Virus record (IMG/VR): IMGVR_UViG_3300021335_000082
Location: 1 to 25,349 of that record
Strand: one strand, 5' to 3'
From: a virus
Length of the DNA: 25,349 bases
The translations under genes were made by a program, and so were the position numbers. Below the pieces are notes generated by a model. That model saw only the letters and a program-made list of their open reading frames with translations. It had not been told where the DNA came from and ran no database searches. Shown piece by piece: positions 8,178-16,386 of this stretch (position 1 is the first letter of the stretch; each line of letters opens with the position of its first letter).

Positions 8178-8444
8178 CTATTCTGATAGTTCTGTTACGT
8201 ATAAATTTACTGATCCAATTACAGCTACTTTTTCTCCAGCTGATATTTTAAAACATTCAGAAGTTTTAGCTTCTAAAAATATTTTAGATGTAGTTGCTGT
8301 AGGATTAACTCCAAATTCTATATGACAATCAGCATCAGGTATTACTCTAATATATTCTATATTATCATTAAATGCAGATGATTGTGCAGAAGAACCAGAA
8401 GATGTAACTTTTTCTGTAGTTAAAGGTCTCATTGCGTAATTCAT
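8178..8444 (-). CDS. Small beta-rich head protein (decoration or head-fibre candidate)
   Basis: An 88-aa protein starting MNYAMRPLTTEKVTSSGSSA. I chose the ATG at 8444 because AAGGA lies eight bases before it; an in-frame upstream ATG at 8483 would run through the intergenic hairpin and has no such site. The sequence contains IEYIRVIPDADCHIEFG, NPTATTSKIFL and GEKVAVIGSVNLYVTEL, a small beta-sandwich-like pattern. It lies three genes from the capsid and probably decorates the head, though this is inferred. Confidence 0.62.
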   Translation of the reverse strand: MNYAMRPLTTEKVTSSGSSAQSSAFNDNIEYIRVIPDADCHIEFGVNPTATTSKIFLEAKTSECFKISAGEKVAVIGSVNLYVTELSE

Positions 8445-8462
8445 GTTTTGTTCCTTATTGTT

Positions 8463-8482
8463 TGGGGATGTTGCCACCCCCA
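8463..8482 (-). other. RNA hairpin with GCAA tetraloop between head genes
   Basis: On the minus strand, TGGGGGTG pairs with CATCCCCA around a GCAA loop (eight pairs, one G-U). It lies just after the stop of the 113-aa head gene and just before the ribosome site of the 88-aa gene. No T-run follows, so it looks more like an mRNA stability or processing hairpin than an intrinsic terminator. Confidence 0.65.
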
Positions 8483-8489
8483 TAATTAA

Positions 8490-8831
8490 TTATCTTCTAA
8501 TAACGTAAGTGATTTCCATTTTAGATGTATTTGTAGAACCACCATTAGTGATTGCTTCAATTACAGATCCTTCAAGGACATCGTTAGTTGCAGAAGGTTC
8601 TACTGAATATTTCTTACCTGCAGATCCTGATGCTACATGACTAATAGCTGCACTAGCACAAGCTACGCCATCTATTTCAAAAGTAATAGCTGCTGTTCCT
8701 GTAGTAGTTGCTTTGTTATGTGCAAAGATTTTAATAATTTTTCCACCATCTGGTACATTTACAAATGTTGATGATGCTGTTGATACATCTGGTATTGCTG
8801 ATGTTAAAAAATAGTCGTTAAGTGTTCTCAT
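8490..8831 (-). CDS. Small beta-rich head protein (decoration or head-fibre candidate)
   Basis: A 113-aa protein starting MRTLNDYFLTSAIPDVSTAS, followed by VNVPDGGKIIKIFA and an Ala/Thr-rich C-terminal half ending KMEITYVIRR. The MRTLNDYF ... PxGGKIxK pattern recurs in genes just downstream of the capsid gene in marine podoviruses. GAGGAAAC precedes the ATG. A capsid decoration or head-fibre role is likely from position, pattern and small size; there are no cysteines or basic patches suggesting DNA binding. Confidence 0.65.
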   Translation of the reverse strand: MRTLNDYFLTSAIPDVSTASSTFVNVPDGGKIIKIFAHNKATTTGTAAITFEIDGVACASAAISHVASGSAGKKYSVEPSATNDVLEGSVIEAITNGGSTNTSKMEITYVIRR

Positions 8832-8890
8832 TTTGTTTCCTCATTGTTCCGATCTTAACCCCTCTCAGATCTTCAATGTTAAAATTATAC

Positions 8891-8920
8891 TAGGGGAGCA
8901 GTATTGAGGTTGCCCCCCTA
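8891..8920 (-). terminator. Hairpin directly after the capsid gene
   Basis: Thirteen bases past the capsid stop, minus-strand TAGGGGGGCA pairs with TGCTCCCCTA over a ten-base loop (ten pairs including one G-U). It is followed by GTATAATTTTAAC, a weak T-rich tail. It could be a leaky intrinsic terminator, or a 3' stabiliser that keeps capsid mRNA abundant relative to downstream tail mRNA. The gap 8832-8933 otherwise holds only ribosome-site sequence for the next gene. Confidence 0.65.
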
Positions 8921-8933
8921 AGTATTTAATCTA

Positions 8934-9878
8934 TTAAGATGTTGTTAAGTCAGCTACTAAGCCTGAAGCTGCTTCGTTTCTAGATTCCAGAGTTGCTTCA
9001 ACAAGAAGTTGTCTTTTCTCTGAGTCACCAGTCTTAGCAAGTTCATGCATAGAGAAGTCTCTTAAGAACGCAATTCCCCAGTATTCCATGTCTAGTACAT
9101 AAGCATCTCTATCTCTAGAGAATCTATTAGGTACTACTTGCAATTGACCAAAGTCAGATGCGTACACGTCTACTGAAGTGTATAAAGTAGCGTCTGCACC
9201 AGCGTCAAATCTAGTAGAATTACCAGTAAATCCTGATAATTTTTGCTTGTTGAAAGGCCCACACATAATCATAGATGGGTCTCCACCAGCATTCCAAACT
9301 GATTTAATAACTGATTTTAATTGAGACTCTGTGAAAGCTCTTTGAGTACCATCAGTTCTAGCAGTGTTTCCAACACCAGATCCTGTAGTACCATCAGATG
9401 CTTTGTCATCATTACTAATAACCCAAGCTCCAAGAGTTCCCATTTTTCTTGCAGTTGATGAATTTCCACCTACTTCTGCAATGTTACCTGTAAGAGTAGC
9501 TTCCATATCTCTTTTAAGCTCTTTAGCTCTTTTAGCGATTTGGTATGCTAATTCAGATGCTCTACCTGCTTTGTCTACAGATTCTTGAGTACCAGTAATA
9601 ACTACAGTTTTATCCATAATTTGTGTACTGTTAGAAAGTCTAGTAGTTGCAGTTGATGCATCTAAAGTTGCTTCATCGCCTTCGATAACAGCATTACTTG
9701 ATGATGCTGCTGCAAGTGCGTCTGTTTGCCATTCGTGAAGAACTGCAGTTGCTTTTGTTTTAGCTGCAGAACTTAGGAAAGGCGTATCTGTTGGTGAGAT
9801 ACTGTAGATAACGTCAGAAAGATCTTCTCTTTCACCGACTGAATCATAGGTATCAAACGTGTTAGTTGGTTGTGCCAT
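8934..9878 (-). CDS. Major capsid protein, SU10/DUF5309 type
   Basis: A 314-aa protein starting MAQPTNTFDTYDSVGEREDL, then SDVIYSISPTDTPFLS, VLHEWQTDALAA and TQIMDKTVVITGTQESVDKA. These blocks are characteristic of the SU10-type (DUF5309) HK97-fold capsid family; length is close to the family's usual 300-350 aa. Late motifs include MIMCGPFNKQKLSGF, DVYASDFGQLQVVPNRF and EYWGIAFLRDF. AAAGGA lies before the ATG. The gene follows the scaffold gene, and a strong hairpin follows its stop, both fitting a highly expressed capsid gene. Confidence 0.88.
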   Translation of the reverse strand: MAQPTNTFDTYDSVGEREDLSDVIYSISPTDTPFLSSAAKTKATAVLHEWQTDALAAASSSNAVIEGDEATLDASTATTRLSNSTQIMDKTVVITGTQESVDKAGRASELAYQIAKRAKELKRDMEATLTGNIAEVGGNSSTARKMGTLGAWVISNDDKASDGTTGSGVGNTARTDGTQRAFTESQLKSVIKSVWNAGGDPSMIMCGPFNKQKLSGFTGNSTRFDAGADATLYTSVDVYASDFGQLQVVPNRFSRDRDAYVLDMEYWGIAFLRDFSMHELAKTGDSEKRQLLVEATLESRNEAASGLVADLTTS

Positions 9879-9882
9879 TGTA

Positions 9883-10863
9883 TTATTTCCTTTGTTGAGA
9901 TTTAAGATTAATCATATCTGCTATTGCTGACTGAGCATCTCTTATGTGACCAGTCTTTCTTAGCGTCTTGATTTTATTTCTTACTTCCTCTCTACCTGAA
10001 CTAATATTCGATTTAGCAACACCAGCTTTTAAAACTTTAGGAGCATTAGCAACTTTTTTAGAAACTATAGGTCTTTTGTCTTTTTGAGACTTAAAACTCA
10101 TAGCATCTTTTGCTACCATTAAAAATCTATGGTCTGCAAGGCTACCTATCTCTTGGTCATTAAAACCATAATCACGTAACGTAGTACGTAAATTAAGTTT
10201 AAAAGAGTCAGCTTTATTTGGATCGCTAAACTCTGGTATTTTTGTTGCAGCTAATTCTTTTTGTGTTTCAAGATAAGACTCATATTGTTGAGTTTGGATT
10301 TCTCTTGCTTTGCTTTTTAAAGATTCAATGTGTTGCTTTTCTTGTCTTAATTGAAAGTCAAGTCTAGCAGCTTCAGTTGGATCTTCTTGGTAAAGTTTTG
10401 CAAGATCTTGTCCACCTTGTTTTTGTTCAACAAATTGATTAGCTGTCGAAATTAAATCGTTTAGTTCATTTAAACGAGTATCGTAAGTTTGACGCAAACT
10501 ATTCTTTTGGCTTTCAAGATCTCTCTTTTCCATTCCTAAAGTATGAGTTTTTTGTCTATAATCCGAGTCTCTAGAATATCCTGCCTTCAGTTCATCGAGG
10601 CTCACCTCAAGCTCTTGACCACTAACTTTAACTCGGTGGAGCTCTGGTGTCTCTAATTCTGTTGGTGTTTCTTCTGTTGTCTCAGTATTTTCAGATGCCT
10701 GTTCAATAGGAGCTTCTTTCGACTCTGTGCTTTCTTGAACTTCCTGTGTCTCAGGAGTTGGTTCTGAAGGTTCAGTATTAGTTTCTGGTTGTTGATTGTC
10801 CTGTTTAGGATTCAGTAATCCAGAAATTTTTTCTGCTGCACCTTGTATATTTTCTTCTGCCAT
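9883..10863 (-). CDS. Capsid scaffolding protein
   Basis: A 326-aa hydrophilic protein immediately upstream of the capsid gene. Residues 1-75 are very acidic and Glu/Thr/Pro-rich. A short ordered block follows (VKVSGQELEVSLDELKAGYS, then DYRQKTHTL), and then a long coiled coil from about 110 to 215. The C-terminus is basic (KVLKAGVAKSNISSGREEVR, then LRKTGHIRDAQSAI), as expected for a capsid-binding helix-turn-helix in scaffolds. No protease motif is seen. AAAGGAACG precedes the ATG. Assignment rests on composition, architecture and position. Confidence 0.8.
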   Translation of the reverse strand: MAEENIQGAAEKISGLLNPKQDNQQPETNTEPSEPTPETQEVQESTESKEAPIEQASENTETTEETPTELETPELHRVKVSGQELEVSLDELKAGYSRDSDYRQKTHTLGMEKRDLESQKNSLRQTYDTRLNELNDLISTANQFVEQKQGGQDLAKLYQEDPTEAARLDFQLRQEKQHIESLKSKAREIQTQQYESYLETQKELAATKIPEFSDPNKADSFKLNLRTTLRDYGFNDQEIGSLADHRFLMVAKDAMSFKSQKDKRPIVSKKVANAPKVLKAGVAKSNISSGREEVRNKIKTLRKTGHIRDAQSAIADMINLKSQQRK

Positions 10864-10904
10864 ATCGTTCCTTTCATGGTTGACGAATTTGAAGTTTCGT
10901 TAGA

Positions 10905-11165
10905 TTAACTTCGTTTGTTTAATTGCTCTATATCTGCTTGAGCTAGCCTTCCACTTGACATAACACTTAGTAAATGTCCTTTGATTTTGTCCACCATATT
11001 AAAGGCTACCCAAAGGTTTCTACGAGTATCATCGTCTGCGAAACTTGTATTAAAGATCTCTAGTCTGTAAATTTCAGAAAGATCTTCAAATGCTTTCTTT
11101 AGAAGGGGATCGTCCAGCAGTTGCTGAGCTCTCTTGCCCTCCCTGATTAGTATTTCCTTGTCCAT
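10905..11165 (-). CDS. Small conserved helical protein overlapping the portal gene
   Basis: An 86-aa mostly helical protein: MDKEILIREGKRAQQLLDDP, AFEDLSEIYRLEIFNTSF, DTRRNLWVAFNMVDKIKGHL, ending RLAQADIEQLNKR. Similar small proteins occur between portal and scaffold genes in many tailed phages, but their function is not established. The first 80 bases lie inside the 3' end of the portal gene in another frame. It may be a packaging or procapsid accessory. Confidence 0.6.
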   Translation of the reverse strand: MDKEILIREGKRAQQLLDDPLLKKAFEDLSEIYRLEIFNTSFADDDTRRNLWVAFNMVDKIKGHLLSVMSSGRLAQADIEQLNKRS

Positions 11166-13242
11166 TATTAAAGAATTGCTTCTGTCCTCTCACTATTTGT
11201 CCCATTAGATCTCCTGATTTTTGTAGATCAGTTTGTTCTAACATGGATCTTCGTTTAAGTTCTAGTTCATCAATTTTGGTATTGTATTTCAATTCCATTT
11301 CTTTGATGGCTAGTTCATAGTCTAGAAGTGCTTGTCTCATTTTGCCTTCTAATCCTTTAGCTTCCGTTTCTGCCTTTAATTGTGCACGTTGGTTTTCACC
11401 TTGTACTTGGGCTAACGTCACCTTCTCAAATTCAGTAGGTGGCTTAGGAGGAATAGGTGGCATTTGAGCTGCTCCCACTTCTGGATCCATGAAGTATGGT
11501 TCTATACTATTTAGACCTGCATTTTCAACTAATTTTTTCAAAGAGTTGTAAATATTTCTCAGATTAACCATTGGGCCATGAACATTCTGTTGTAAATTGA
11601 TTGCTGACATTTGTCTTTCTAATATAGCATTCATCAATATTAACTGCTGTTCTTTTGATCCAGTACCTAATCCTACTTGTACTGTAATATTAACTCTGTC
11701 TTTCCATTCGTAAGGTCTCATAGGAATATACTTTCCTCTAATTCTTACTATTTGTTCTTTATTCTGATACTTGCAAGTAAGCTCAAACATTTTTAAGGCT
11801 AAATCTTTTACACCAGTTTCAGCAAAAATTCTGGCAATTAACTCCATTCTCATTTGCGATTGTGTTAGACTTTGGTTTTGACCAGTTGCTGTACTACTTA
11901 ATGCATTTGAATCTAGCCCTTGTGATTGTCTTGTTACGCCTGTTCTAGTTTCTTTAACAGAATCTAAATAAGCTAACATACCACTTGCCTGTTCTGTAAT
12001 GGGTTGAGCCTGAATAGGCATCATTACATTTTGAGGAGGTTGTTTCGTTCTCACGATTCCTCCAGGACGATTAGTTAATAAGTCGTCCATAGACACTTGT
12101 CCATCTTGTACTGCAACTCTGTTGTTATTTGTTAGATACATATTGTCTAACATCTGTCGCATTACAGTTGATTTTATTAATTGTATATCTTCTACTAATT
12201 CAGCTACACTTCTTCCATAGAATCTGTGTGGCATAATAACTGGAGTCATAGATATAAAAGGCATTGTATCTATTTCTTCCATATCAAGAAATTTCTTACC
12301 ATCACCTGCAACAGTGATTTTTAATAACTCTGCTTTACCATCACCATCTACATCCATTCTTACATAGCATTCGTGAATTAAAACATCTTGTGTACTTTTA
12401 TCTCCATCTGTTTCTCCATGAGAAAAGTCTACATTTTGATGTCTAGTAAATTTATCTTCTGTATAATAATCACCATCACCAGTTGGTAATGACGCTACTA
12501 AATCTTTATCATAACCCATCTCTATTAATTCTGTTCTTGTTTTGTTCACTCTGTGACAAACAAAATTAGCAGTATCAATAGATTTGCATCTACGTTCAAT
12601 TAAAAATTCTTCTGGTGGTACTGGTTCTATTTTAACCTTACCATGTATTTCTATTCTATTTATAACTACATCATGTAGTTTAATAGAATCTATTTCTTTA
12701 CCAGATTCATCAGTTATTTTTTCTTCATATTCAGTATGATTTTTAACTTTGATTTGATCCATAGAAACCAAATCATTAAACTCATCATCTGTTAATCTAG
12801 AATATTCTTCTCTTTCAATTTTTTGTGCATCATCCCAATATACTTTTAGTATTCCATTCTTTTGGATTAGTGCATCTTTAAATGCTGTATATAACGCTAA
12901 AAAACCATCATTCTGTTTATAAAATATATAGTTTAAATAATCAGAACATTGTCTAGCCATTTCTTCATCTTCTGGCCCCATGCCTTCACAATTAAATACA
13001 TTATCACCTGATGTAAAAATTCTCATCAATGATGGCATTAAACTTTCTACTGTATCTAAAACATCATTAGAAACAACTTGAGATCTACCTTCTTGTTCAT
13101 TACCAAGAGGTTCTCCTAAATAATATTCTAATGATTTTTTTCTTCTAGCTACAAGTTCTCCACCAATATAACCTGATGCGTTATGTATCTCTCTACTTAC
13201 TACTGATAATATTTCTTGTTGTGATTTTTCTTTATTTTTCAT
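11086..13242 (-). CDS. Portal protein, P22-like
   Basis: A 718-aa protein of the long podovirus portal family (P22 portal is 725 aa). Visible landmarks: GRSQVVSNDVLDTVESLMPS near residue 57, RIFTSGDNVFNCEGMGPEDE, FKDALIQKNGILKVYWDD, PPEEFLIERRCKSIDTANF, and the stem/crown region MRQMLDNMYLTNNN followed by TRQSQGLD. The C-terminal 130 residues form a charged coiled coil and a Gln/Gly/Asn-rich tail, like the barrel of P22-type portals. The ATG at 13242 overlaps the last codon of the terminase gene. It forms the dodecameric packaging vertex and binds the terminase and adaptor. Confidence 0.88.
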   Translation of the reverse strand: MKNKEKSQQEILSVVSREIHNASGYIGGELVARRKKSLEYYLGEPLGNEQEGRSQVVSNDVLDTVESLMPSLMRIFTSGDNVFNCEGMGPEDEEMARQCSDYLNYIFYKQNDGFLALYTAFKDALIQKNGILKVYWDDAQKIEREEYSRLTDDEFNDLVSMDQIKVKNHTEYEEKITDESGKEIDSIKLHDVVINRIEIHGKVKIEPVPPEEFLIERRCKSIDTANFVCHRVNKTRTELIEMGYDKDLVASLPTGDGDYYTEDKFTRHQNVDFSHGETDGDKSTQDVLIHECYVRMDVDGDGKAELLKITVAGDGKKFLDMEEIDTMPFISMTPVIMPHRFYGRSVAELVEDIQLIKSTVMRQMLDNMYLTNNNRVAVQDGQVSMDDLLTNRPGGIVRTKQPPQNVMMPIQAQPITEQASGMLAYLDSVKETRTGVTRQSQGLDSNALSSTATGQNQSLTQSQMRMELIARIFAETGVKDLALKMFELTCKYQNKEQIVRIRGKYIPMRPYEWKDRVNITVQVGLGTGSKEQQLILMNAILERQMSAINLQQNVHGPMVNLRNIYNSLKKLVENAGLNSIEPYFMDPEVGAAQMPPIPPKPPTEFEKVTLAQVQGENQRAQLKAETEAKGLEGKMRQALLDYELAIKEMELKYNTKIDELELKRRSMLEQTDLQKSGDLMGQIVRGQKQFFNNGQGNTNQGGQESSATAGRSPSKESI

Positions 13243-14552
13243 ACTACGTATTTTGTATCTATATTAATTGGTTTATCCCAGTCTGATGTATCAATTGGGT
13301 CGTGTACACATCCATATCTAAATGCATCACTTGCGTGTGAACACCAGTCATGAAGTGGTTTGTTTTTAAATACTTGATTCTTATCGTCCCATTGTTTTCT
13401 ATACTGTCTTAAAGCATCTAATCCTGTTTTACATTTTACTCTATCAAAATAACAATTTGGTAAAGTATTTCTTACAGATTCAATTCCATGATCTACTTCT
13501 AACTTAGGTGCTACCTCAAAGTCAATACCAAGTTCTTGTGAAACTTCTAATCTTGACTTACCTGTTCCAAGCTCTCTCGCCATAATATCGTGAGGTGCTA
13601 TATGTCGACTATATGCATAGTCTTTTTCAGTTAGTATATCAGCATAGTGTGCTAATGATTCACCTGAAGTTTCGTAATAATCTATTAAATGAATTTCAGT
13701 TCCTACTCTTTGTGCAAACCATATTGCAGTTGAATCTCCAATACCTAAGTCCCACCAAGTTTCTACACCTACTGATTCATCATAAGGTACTTCACCAATT
13801 CTATTTTGTTTATCTGCTTTAGTTATTAATCTTCCGTAATAACTTCCTGATACTGCTGCAGTAAATGAACATTCAAATTCCTGTTCATACTGTTCAGGAC
13901 TCATAATGGCTTTGGCTTGTTCTAATTCTTCATCTGGTATTACTTGTGTTTCAGATGCTCTGTATAGTTTTCCATACCAATCTTTATGACCACGTTTTGC
14001 AAAGTCAAATACTTCCCAGAACTGATTGTGTCCCATAGGAGTTCCAATAAATAAAACTGATCCTAGTTTATCAGATACTGCTGGTCTTACAATTTCGGTC
14101 CACACTCTAGGGGACATAATTGCGTATTCGTCCATAACAACTTTATCAAATCCCATACCACGAATACTATCTGGATTGTCTGCTCCAAAAATTTGAATAC
14201 GTGATTGATTAAATAAATCTATTCTTAATTCTGTTTCATTTCTACTACCACCAAATTTCATTAAAGGTTCTGTGTAGAATTTTAAATATTCCCAAGCGAT
14301 TGATTTACCTTGTCGGTAAGTCGGAGCTATGAATGCACACAAAGATCTTGGTTTGTCTGCTGCTGTTTTAATTAATTCGTTAATTGCTAGTACTGATTTA
14401 CCAAATCTTCTGTGACATACTAGAACACTAAATCTTTTAAGTGAGTTATGTACGTCTAATTGATAAGGTCTTGGCTTGTAAGGTATTTCTACTTTAGCAA
14501 CTTTTTTATTAGTCGTCTTTTTGCCAAGAGACTTTGATTGCGATTGGTTCAT
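13239..14552 (-). CDS. terL: Terminase large subunit
   Basis: A 437-aa packaging motor. The ATPase half has a Walker A-like loop CHRRFGKS at residues 46-53, a Walker B VVMDE at 138-142 and a coupling-type IGTPMG at 169-174. The nuclease half carries likely metal-binding acidic residues in WWDLGIGDS (Asp268), LIDYYE (Asp291) and HASDAFRYG (Asp409). Length is normal for this family. It overlaps the small subunit gene by 44 nt and the portal gene by 4 nt, the usual packaging-gene order. Confidence 0.93.
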   Translation of the reverse strand: MNQSQSKSLGKKTTNKKVAKVEIPYKPRPYQLDVHNSLKRFSVLVCHRRFGKSVLAINELIKTAADKPRSLCAFIAPTYRQGKSIAWEYLKFYTEPLMKFGGSRNETELRIDLFNQSRIQIFGADNPDSIRGMGFDKVVMDEYAIMSPRVWTEIVRPAVSDKLGSVLFIGTPMGHNQFWEVFDFAKRGHKDWYGKLYRASETQVIPDEELEQAKAIMSPEQYEQEFECSFTAAVSGSYYGRLITKADKQNRIGEVPYDESVGVETWWDLGIGDSTAIWFAQRVGTEIHLIDYYETSGESLAHYADILTEKDYAYSRHIAPHDIMARELGTGKSRLEVSQELGIDFEVAPKLEVDHGIESVRNTLPNCYFDRVKCKTGLDALRQYRKQWDDKNQVFKNKPLHDWCSHASDAFRYGCVHDPIDTSDWDKPINIDTKYVV

Positions 14553-14832
14553 CTGTTCCTATTTTAGATGTTGTTGACGCTAACCTTGGATGAACAAATG
14601 GAGCTGCTTTTTCGGCTGCATACATTTTACGTTCAGGTGAGCTCATAGGATTGTTTAACACAGCTAAGAGATAATCCAAAGGAGAATGTTGATATTTCTC
14701 TGCCATCTCTTGCATAGATTTCCAATTTTTTTTAGTTTTAGCACCTAAAGGTCTACCAGAACCTGGTCTTTTACCACCATGGTTATCTGATGTTTTGTCC
14801 TCTTGATCTGGTAATTTATTATCTTCAACCAT
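14509..14832 (-). CDS. terS: Probable terminase small subunit
   Basis: A 107-aa protein directly upstream of the large subunit. It has a GGKRPGSGRPLGAKTKK basic, AT-hook-like stretch at residues 19-35, then helices with SPLDYLLAVLNNP and a KMYAAEKAAPFVHPRLAS block that is common in small terminase-like proteins of environmental phages. These features and position fit DNA recognition for packaging. The start overlaps the stop of the previous small gene as TAATG. Confidence 0.75.
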   Translation of the reverse strand: MVEDNKLPDQEDKTSDNHGGKRPGSGRPLGAKTKKNWKSMQEMAEKYQHSPLDYLLAVLNNPMSSPERKMYAAEKAAPFVHPRLASTTSKIGTDEPIAIKVSWQKDD

Positions 14833-15068
14833 TAAATTATCTTTCTTGCTCTTTTATCAAATTGTCTATATTCAGAAAATTTTATACCAGGAGCATTACC
14901 AGCTTTTTTAATACCTTTAAAAGCTACAGTACCAGCAGCTAATCCAATACTTAATGGACTAAATGCAAATTTAATTCCTTTTTTTATTATAGTTTTAGAA
15001 GCTTTTTTAAATACAGAAGGTTTCTTCTTTGGTGTTTTAGTAAAACCTATATCTCCACCTTTAACCAT
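14832..15068 (-). CDS. Lysine-rich small protein with hydrophobic segment
   Basis: A 78-aa very basic protein. The N-terminus is Lys-rich (TPKKKPSVFKKASKTIIKKG), the middle has a short hydrophobic Gly/Ala stretch (FSPLSIGLAAGTVAFKG), and the end is basic (FDKRARKII). It is joined to both neighbours by TAATG overlaps. I do not recognise the family. Basic plus hydrophobic composition would suit a packaged or membrane-touching virion protein, but this is inference. Confidence 0.6.
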   Translation of the reverse strand: MVKGGDIGFTKTPKKKPSVFKKASKTIIKKGIKFAFSPLSIGLAAGTVAFKGIKKAGNAPGIKFSEYRQFDKRARKII

Positions 15069-15172
15069 TAGTAACCTTTCTTAACTTTCTTGCCACTTTT
15101 CTTAGCAGCCATCTTAGCTTTCTTTTTACCAGCTTTAGTATATGGGTATTTTTTCTTTCCAACCATTGGCAT
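15068..15172 (-). CDS. 34-aa lysine-rich microprotein
   Basis: An ORF of 34 codons with AAGGAGA seven bases before its ATG at 15172, ending in a TAATG overlap with the next gene. The protein is MPMVGKKKYPYTKAGKKKAK followed by another Ala/Lys/Gly stretch ending KKVKKGY, so about half its residues are Lys. The MPMVGKKKYPYT start recurs in small genes near the terminase in marine phage genomes. It probably binds nucleic acid or is packaged; function is unproven. Confidence 0.7.
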   Translation of the reverse strand: MPMVGKKKYPYTKAGKKKAKMAAKKSGKKVKKGY

Positions 15173-15175
15173 AAG

Positions 15176-15427
15176 TTATCTCCTTAATAATCCTTGTTGA
15201 GCAGCTTGTTGTACGTTAGGCATAGGTGTTTGACCTTGTGGTCTTTTACCCATCATAGCCATTTGTTGCTGAGCTTGAGGATTCTGCTGCTGTAATAATC
15301 CTTGTTGCTGTTGTTGTTTAGCCATCTCTGGCATAACCTTTGCTTTAATGATTAATGCTAGTTGCTCTCCTTCTTGTGGAGACAATCTAATCATTTCATC
15401 AGCTAATTTTTCTAATTTTTTAGACAT
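15176..15427 (-). CDS. Glutamine-rich small protein
   Basis: An 83-aa protein. Residues 1-35 are a charged helix (MSKKLEKLADEMIRLSPQEG then EQLALIIKAKVMPEM), and the rest is Gln/Met/Pro-rich with runs of Gln around residues 38-55. It is the only member of the small-gene cluster that is not Lys-rich throughout. It starts in a TAATG overlap at 15427. Low-complexity tails of this sort occur in structural accessory proteins, but the role is unknown. Confidence 0.6.
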   Translation of the reverse strand: MSKKLEKLADEMIRLSPQEGEQLALIIKAKVMPEMAKQQQQQGLLQQQNPQAQQQMAMMGKRPQGQTPMPNVQQAAQQGLLRR

Positions 15428-15702
15428 TATGGATAGCTCCTCATTTTACCTGCTTCTGACATTCTTTTATACTTATCTTTAAAAGATAATTTTTTACCAG
15501 ATTTTAATTCTTTTCTAATTGCTGCTGCTTCTATTTTCATTCTTTGTCTAGATTTAACAGTTTCTGTATTTTTAACTAAAGGATATGAAGCAGCTGAAAC
15601 ACCAATTACTGTTTTTATTGGATTTTTAGAAACAAAATTAAAAACTTTTTTCTTAGTTTTTTTTGCTGCTACTATACCTTTTCTTACCATTCTTGATTTC
15701 AT
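15427..15702 (-). CDS. Lysine-rich small protein with hydrophobic segment
   Basis: A 91-aa basic protein: MKSRMVRKGIVAAKKTKKKV, then a mildly hydrophobic block (NPIKTVIGVSAASYPLV), then a Lys/Arg-rich C-terminus ending KYKRMSEAGKMRSYP. Overall architecture (basic, hydrophobic, basic) resembles the proteins at 14832-15068 and 16387-16650, although I cannot claim homology by eye. It is coupled to the next gene by TAATG. Confidence 0.6.
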   Translation of the reverse strand: MKSRMVRKGIVAAKKTKKKVFNFVSKNPIKTVIGVSAASYPLVKNTETVKSRQRMKIEAAAIRKELKSGKKLSFKDKYKRMSEAGKMRSYP

Positions 15703-15703
15703 A

Positions 15704-15955
15704 TTAACAATTCCATGCTCTTAGTGATTTATTTATTCTACTATTAGGATCATTTGCAGTCTTAGCAGAAGTTAGTTTACGTTTCATACCTTTCATTCTA
15801 GCACAAAACGATGCTCTACGTTTGTTTCCTACTTTTTTACTAGGAGCTTTTAACGTTCCCCCAGTCTGTCTCTTGTAACTAGCACGACCTTTAGCGTTTA
15901 AACCCCCCTTTGGGTTCTTGCCTTCTTTACGCTGCCATGCTGCTGTCTTTGCCAT
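15704..15955 (-). CDS. DUF6321-like small basic protein
   Basis: An 83-aa basic protein with AWQRKEGKNPKGGLNAKGRA at residues 5-24, a TGGTLKAPSKKV stretch, a central SFCARMKGMKRKL block and a C-terminal LRAWNC. This pattern (KNPxGGLNxKGRASY ... RR-x-SFCARM-x-GM ... W-N-C) is the signature of the DUF6321 family as I know it, found in phages near the packaging genes. Three cysteine-bearing conserved sites hint at structure or metal binding, but no function is known. It starts in a TAATG overlap. Confidence 0.8.
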   Translation of the reverse strand: MAKTAAWQRKEGKNPKGGLNAKGRASYKRQTGGTLKAPSKKVGNKRRASFCARMKGMKRKLTSAKTANDPNSRINKSLRAWNC

Positions 15956-16104
15956 TATCTTTTCTTAGCAGTTTTAGCTGCTTGTTTAAATTGTTTAGCA
16001 GTTGGTGCACCTTTGGCCCCTCTTTTTCTCATTTTTTCTTTTGATCCTGCTTTGATTCTTTTTCGCTTTGCGTGAATGTTAGCGTATAATCCCTTTTTAG
16101 CCAT
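15955..16104 (-). CDS. 49-aa conserved basic microprotein
   Basis: The ORF runs from ATG at 16104 to a TAA overlapping the next ATG. The protein begins MAKKGLYANIHAKRKRIKAG, then MRKRGAKGAPTAKQF and ends with an Ala/Lys helix. The MAKKGLYANIHAKR-x-RIKAGS ... G-x-KGAPTA pattern is widespread in small genes of marine phages. It is strongly basic with no cysteines. Function is unknown; packaged DNA binding is plausible. Confidence 0.78.
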   Translation of the reverse strand: MAKKGLYANIHAKRKRIKAGSKEKMRKRGAKGAPTAKQFKQAAKTAKKR

Positions 16105-16106
16105 AA

Positions 16107-16253
16107 TTATATAAACCTTTTAGTGTAATCTATTATTTTAGTCGATTTTCGAAATTTTTTAGATTTTAAATCTTTACTAAACTGCTTTCTTTTATCCAAT
16201 TGCTTCTTAATGTCAATTTTAAACATTGGTAATTTAAGATAATTAGTTTTCAT
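16107..16253 (-). CDS. 48-aa basic microprotein
   Basis: An ORF from ATG at 16253 (overlapping the previous stop as ATGA) to TAA at 16107. The product starts MKTNYLKLPMFKIDIKKQL and is rich in Lys, Phe and Ser, with SKKFRKSTKIIDYTKRF at its end. I do not recognise it. The gene fits the gap between two conserved microproteins, so it is probably expressed, though its start has only AAGGCAG as a weak ribosome site. Confidence 0.6.
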   Translation of the reverse strand: MKTNYLKLPMFKIDIKKQLDKRKQFSKDLKSKKFRKSTKIIDYTKRFI

Positions 16254-16384
16254 CTGCCTTGTCCCTTATATCTTGTTAGCTTTTGCTGTAGTTTTTCCGA
16301 TTTCGATTTCGATTTTTTGTGGATTCCACGTCTTTTTTTTGGTTTTTCCCTAGGTACGAAATGAGTAAACTTTTGCTTAGCCAT
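16250..16384 (-). CDS. 44-aa conserved basic microprotein
   Basis: ATG at 16384 and TGA at 16250. The protein has FVPREKPKKRRGIHKKSKSK at residues 9-28 and ends RYKGQGR. The FVPR ... RRPxxHxKS ... YRGQG pattern recurs in small phage proteins of cyanophages and pelagiphages, which supports it being a real gene. It is almost entirely basic and probably binds nucleic acid or is packaged. Confidence 0.78.
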   Translation of the reverse strand: MAKQKFTHFVPREKPKKRRGIHKKSKSKSEKLQQKLTRYKGQGR

Positions 16385-16386
16385 TA

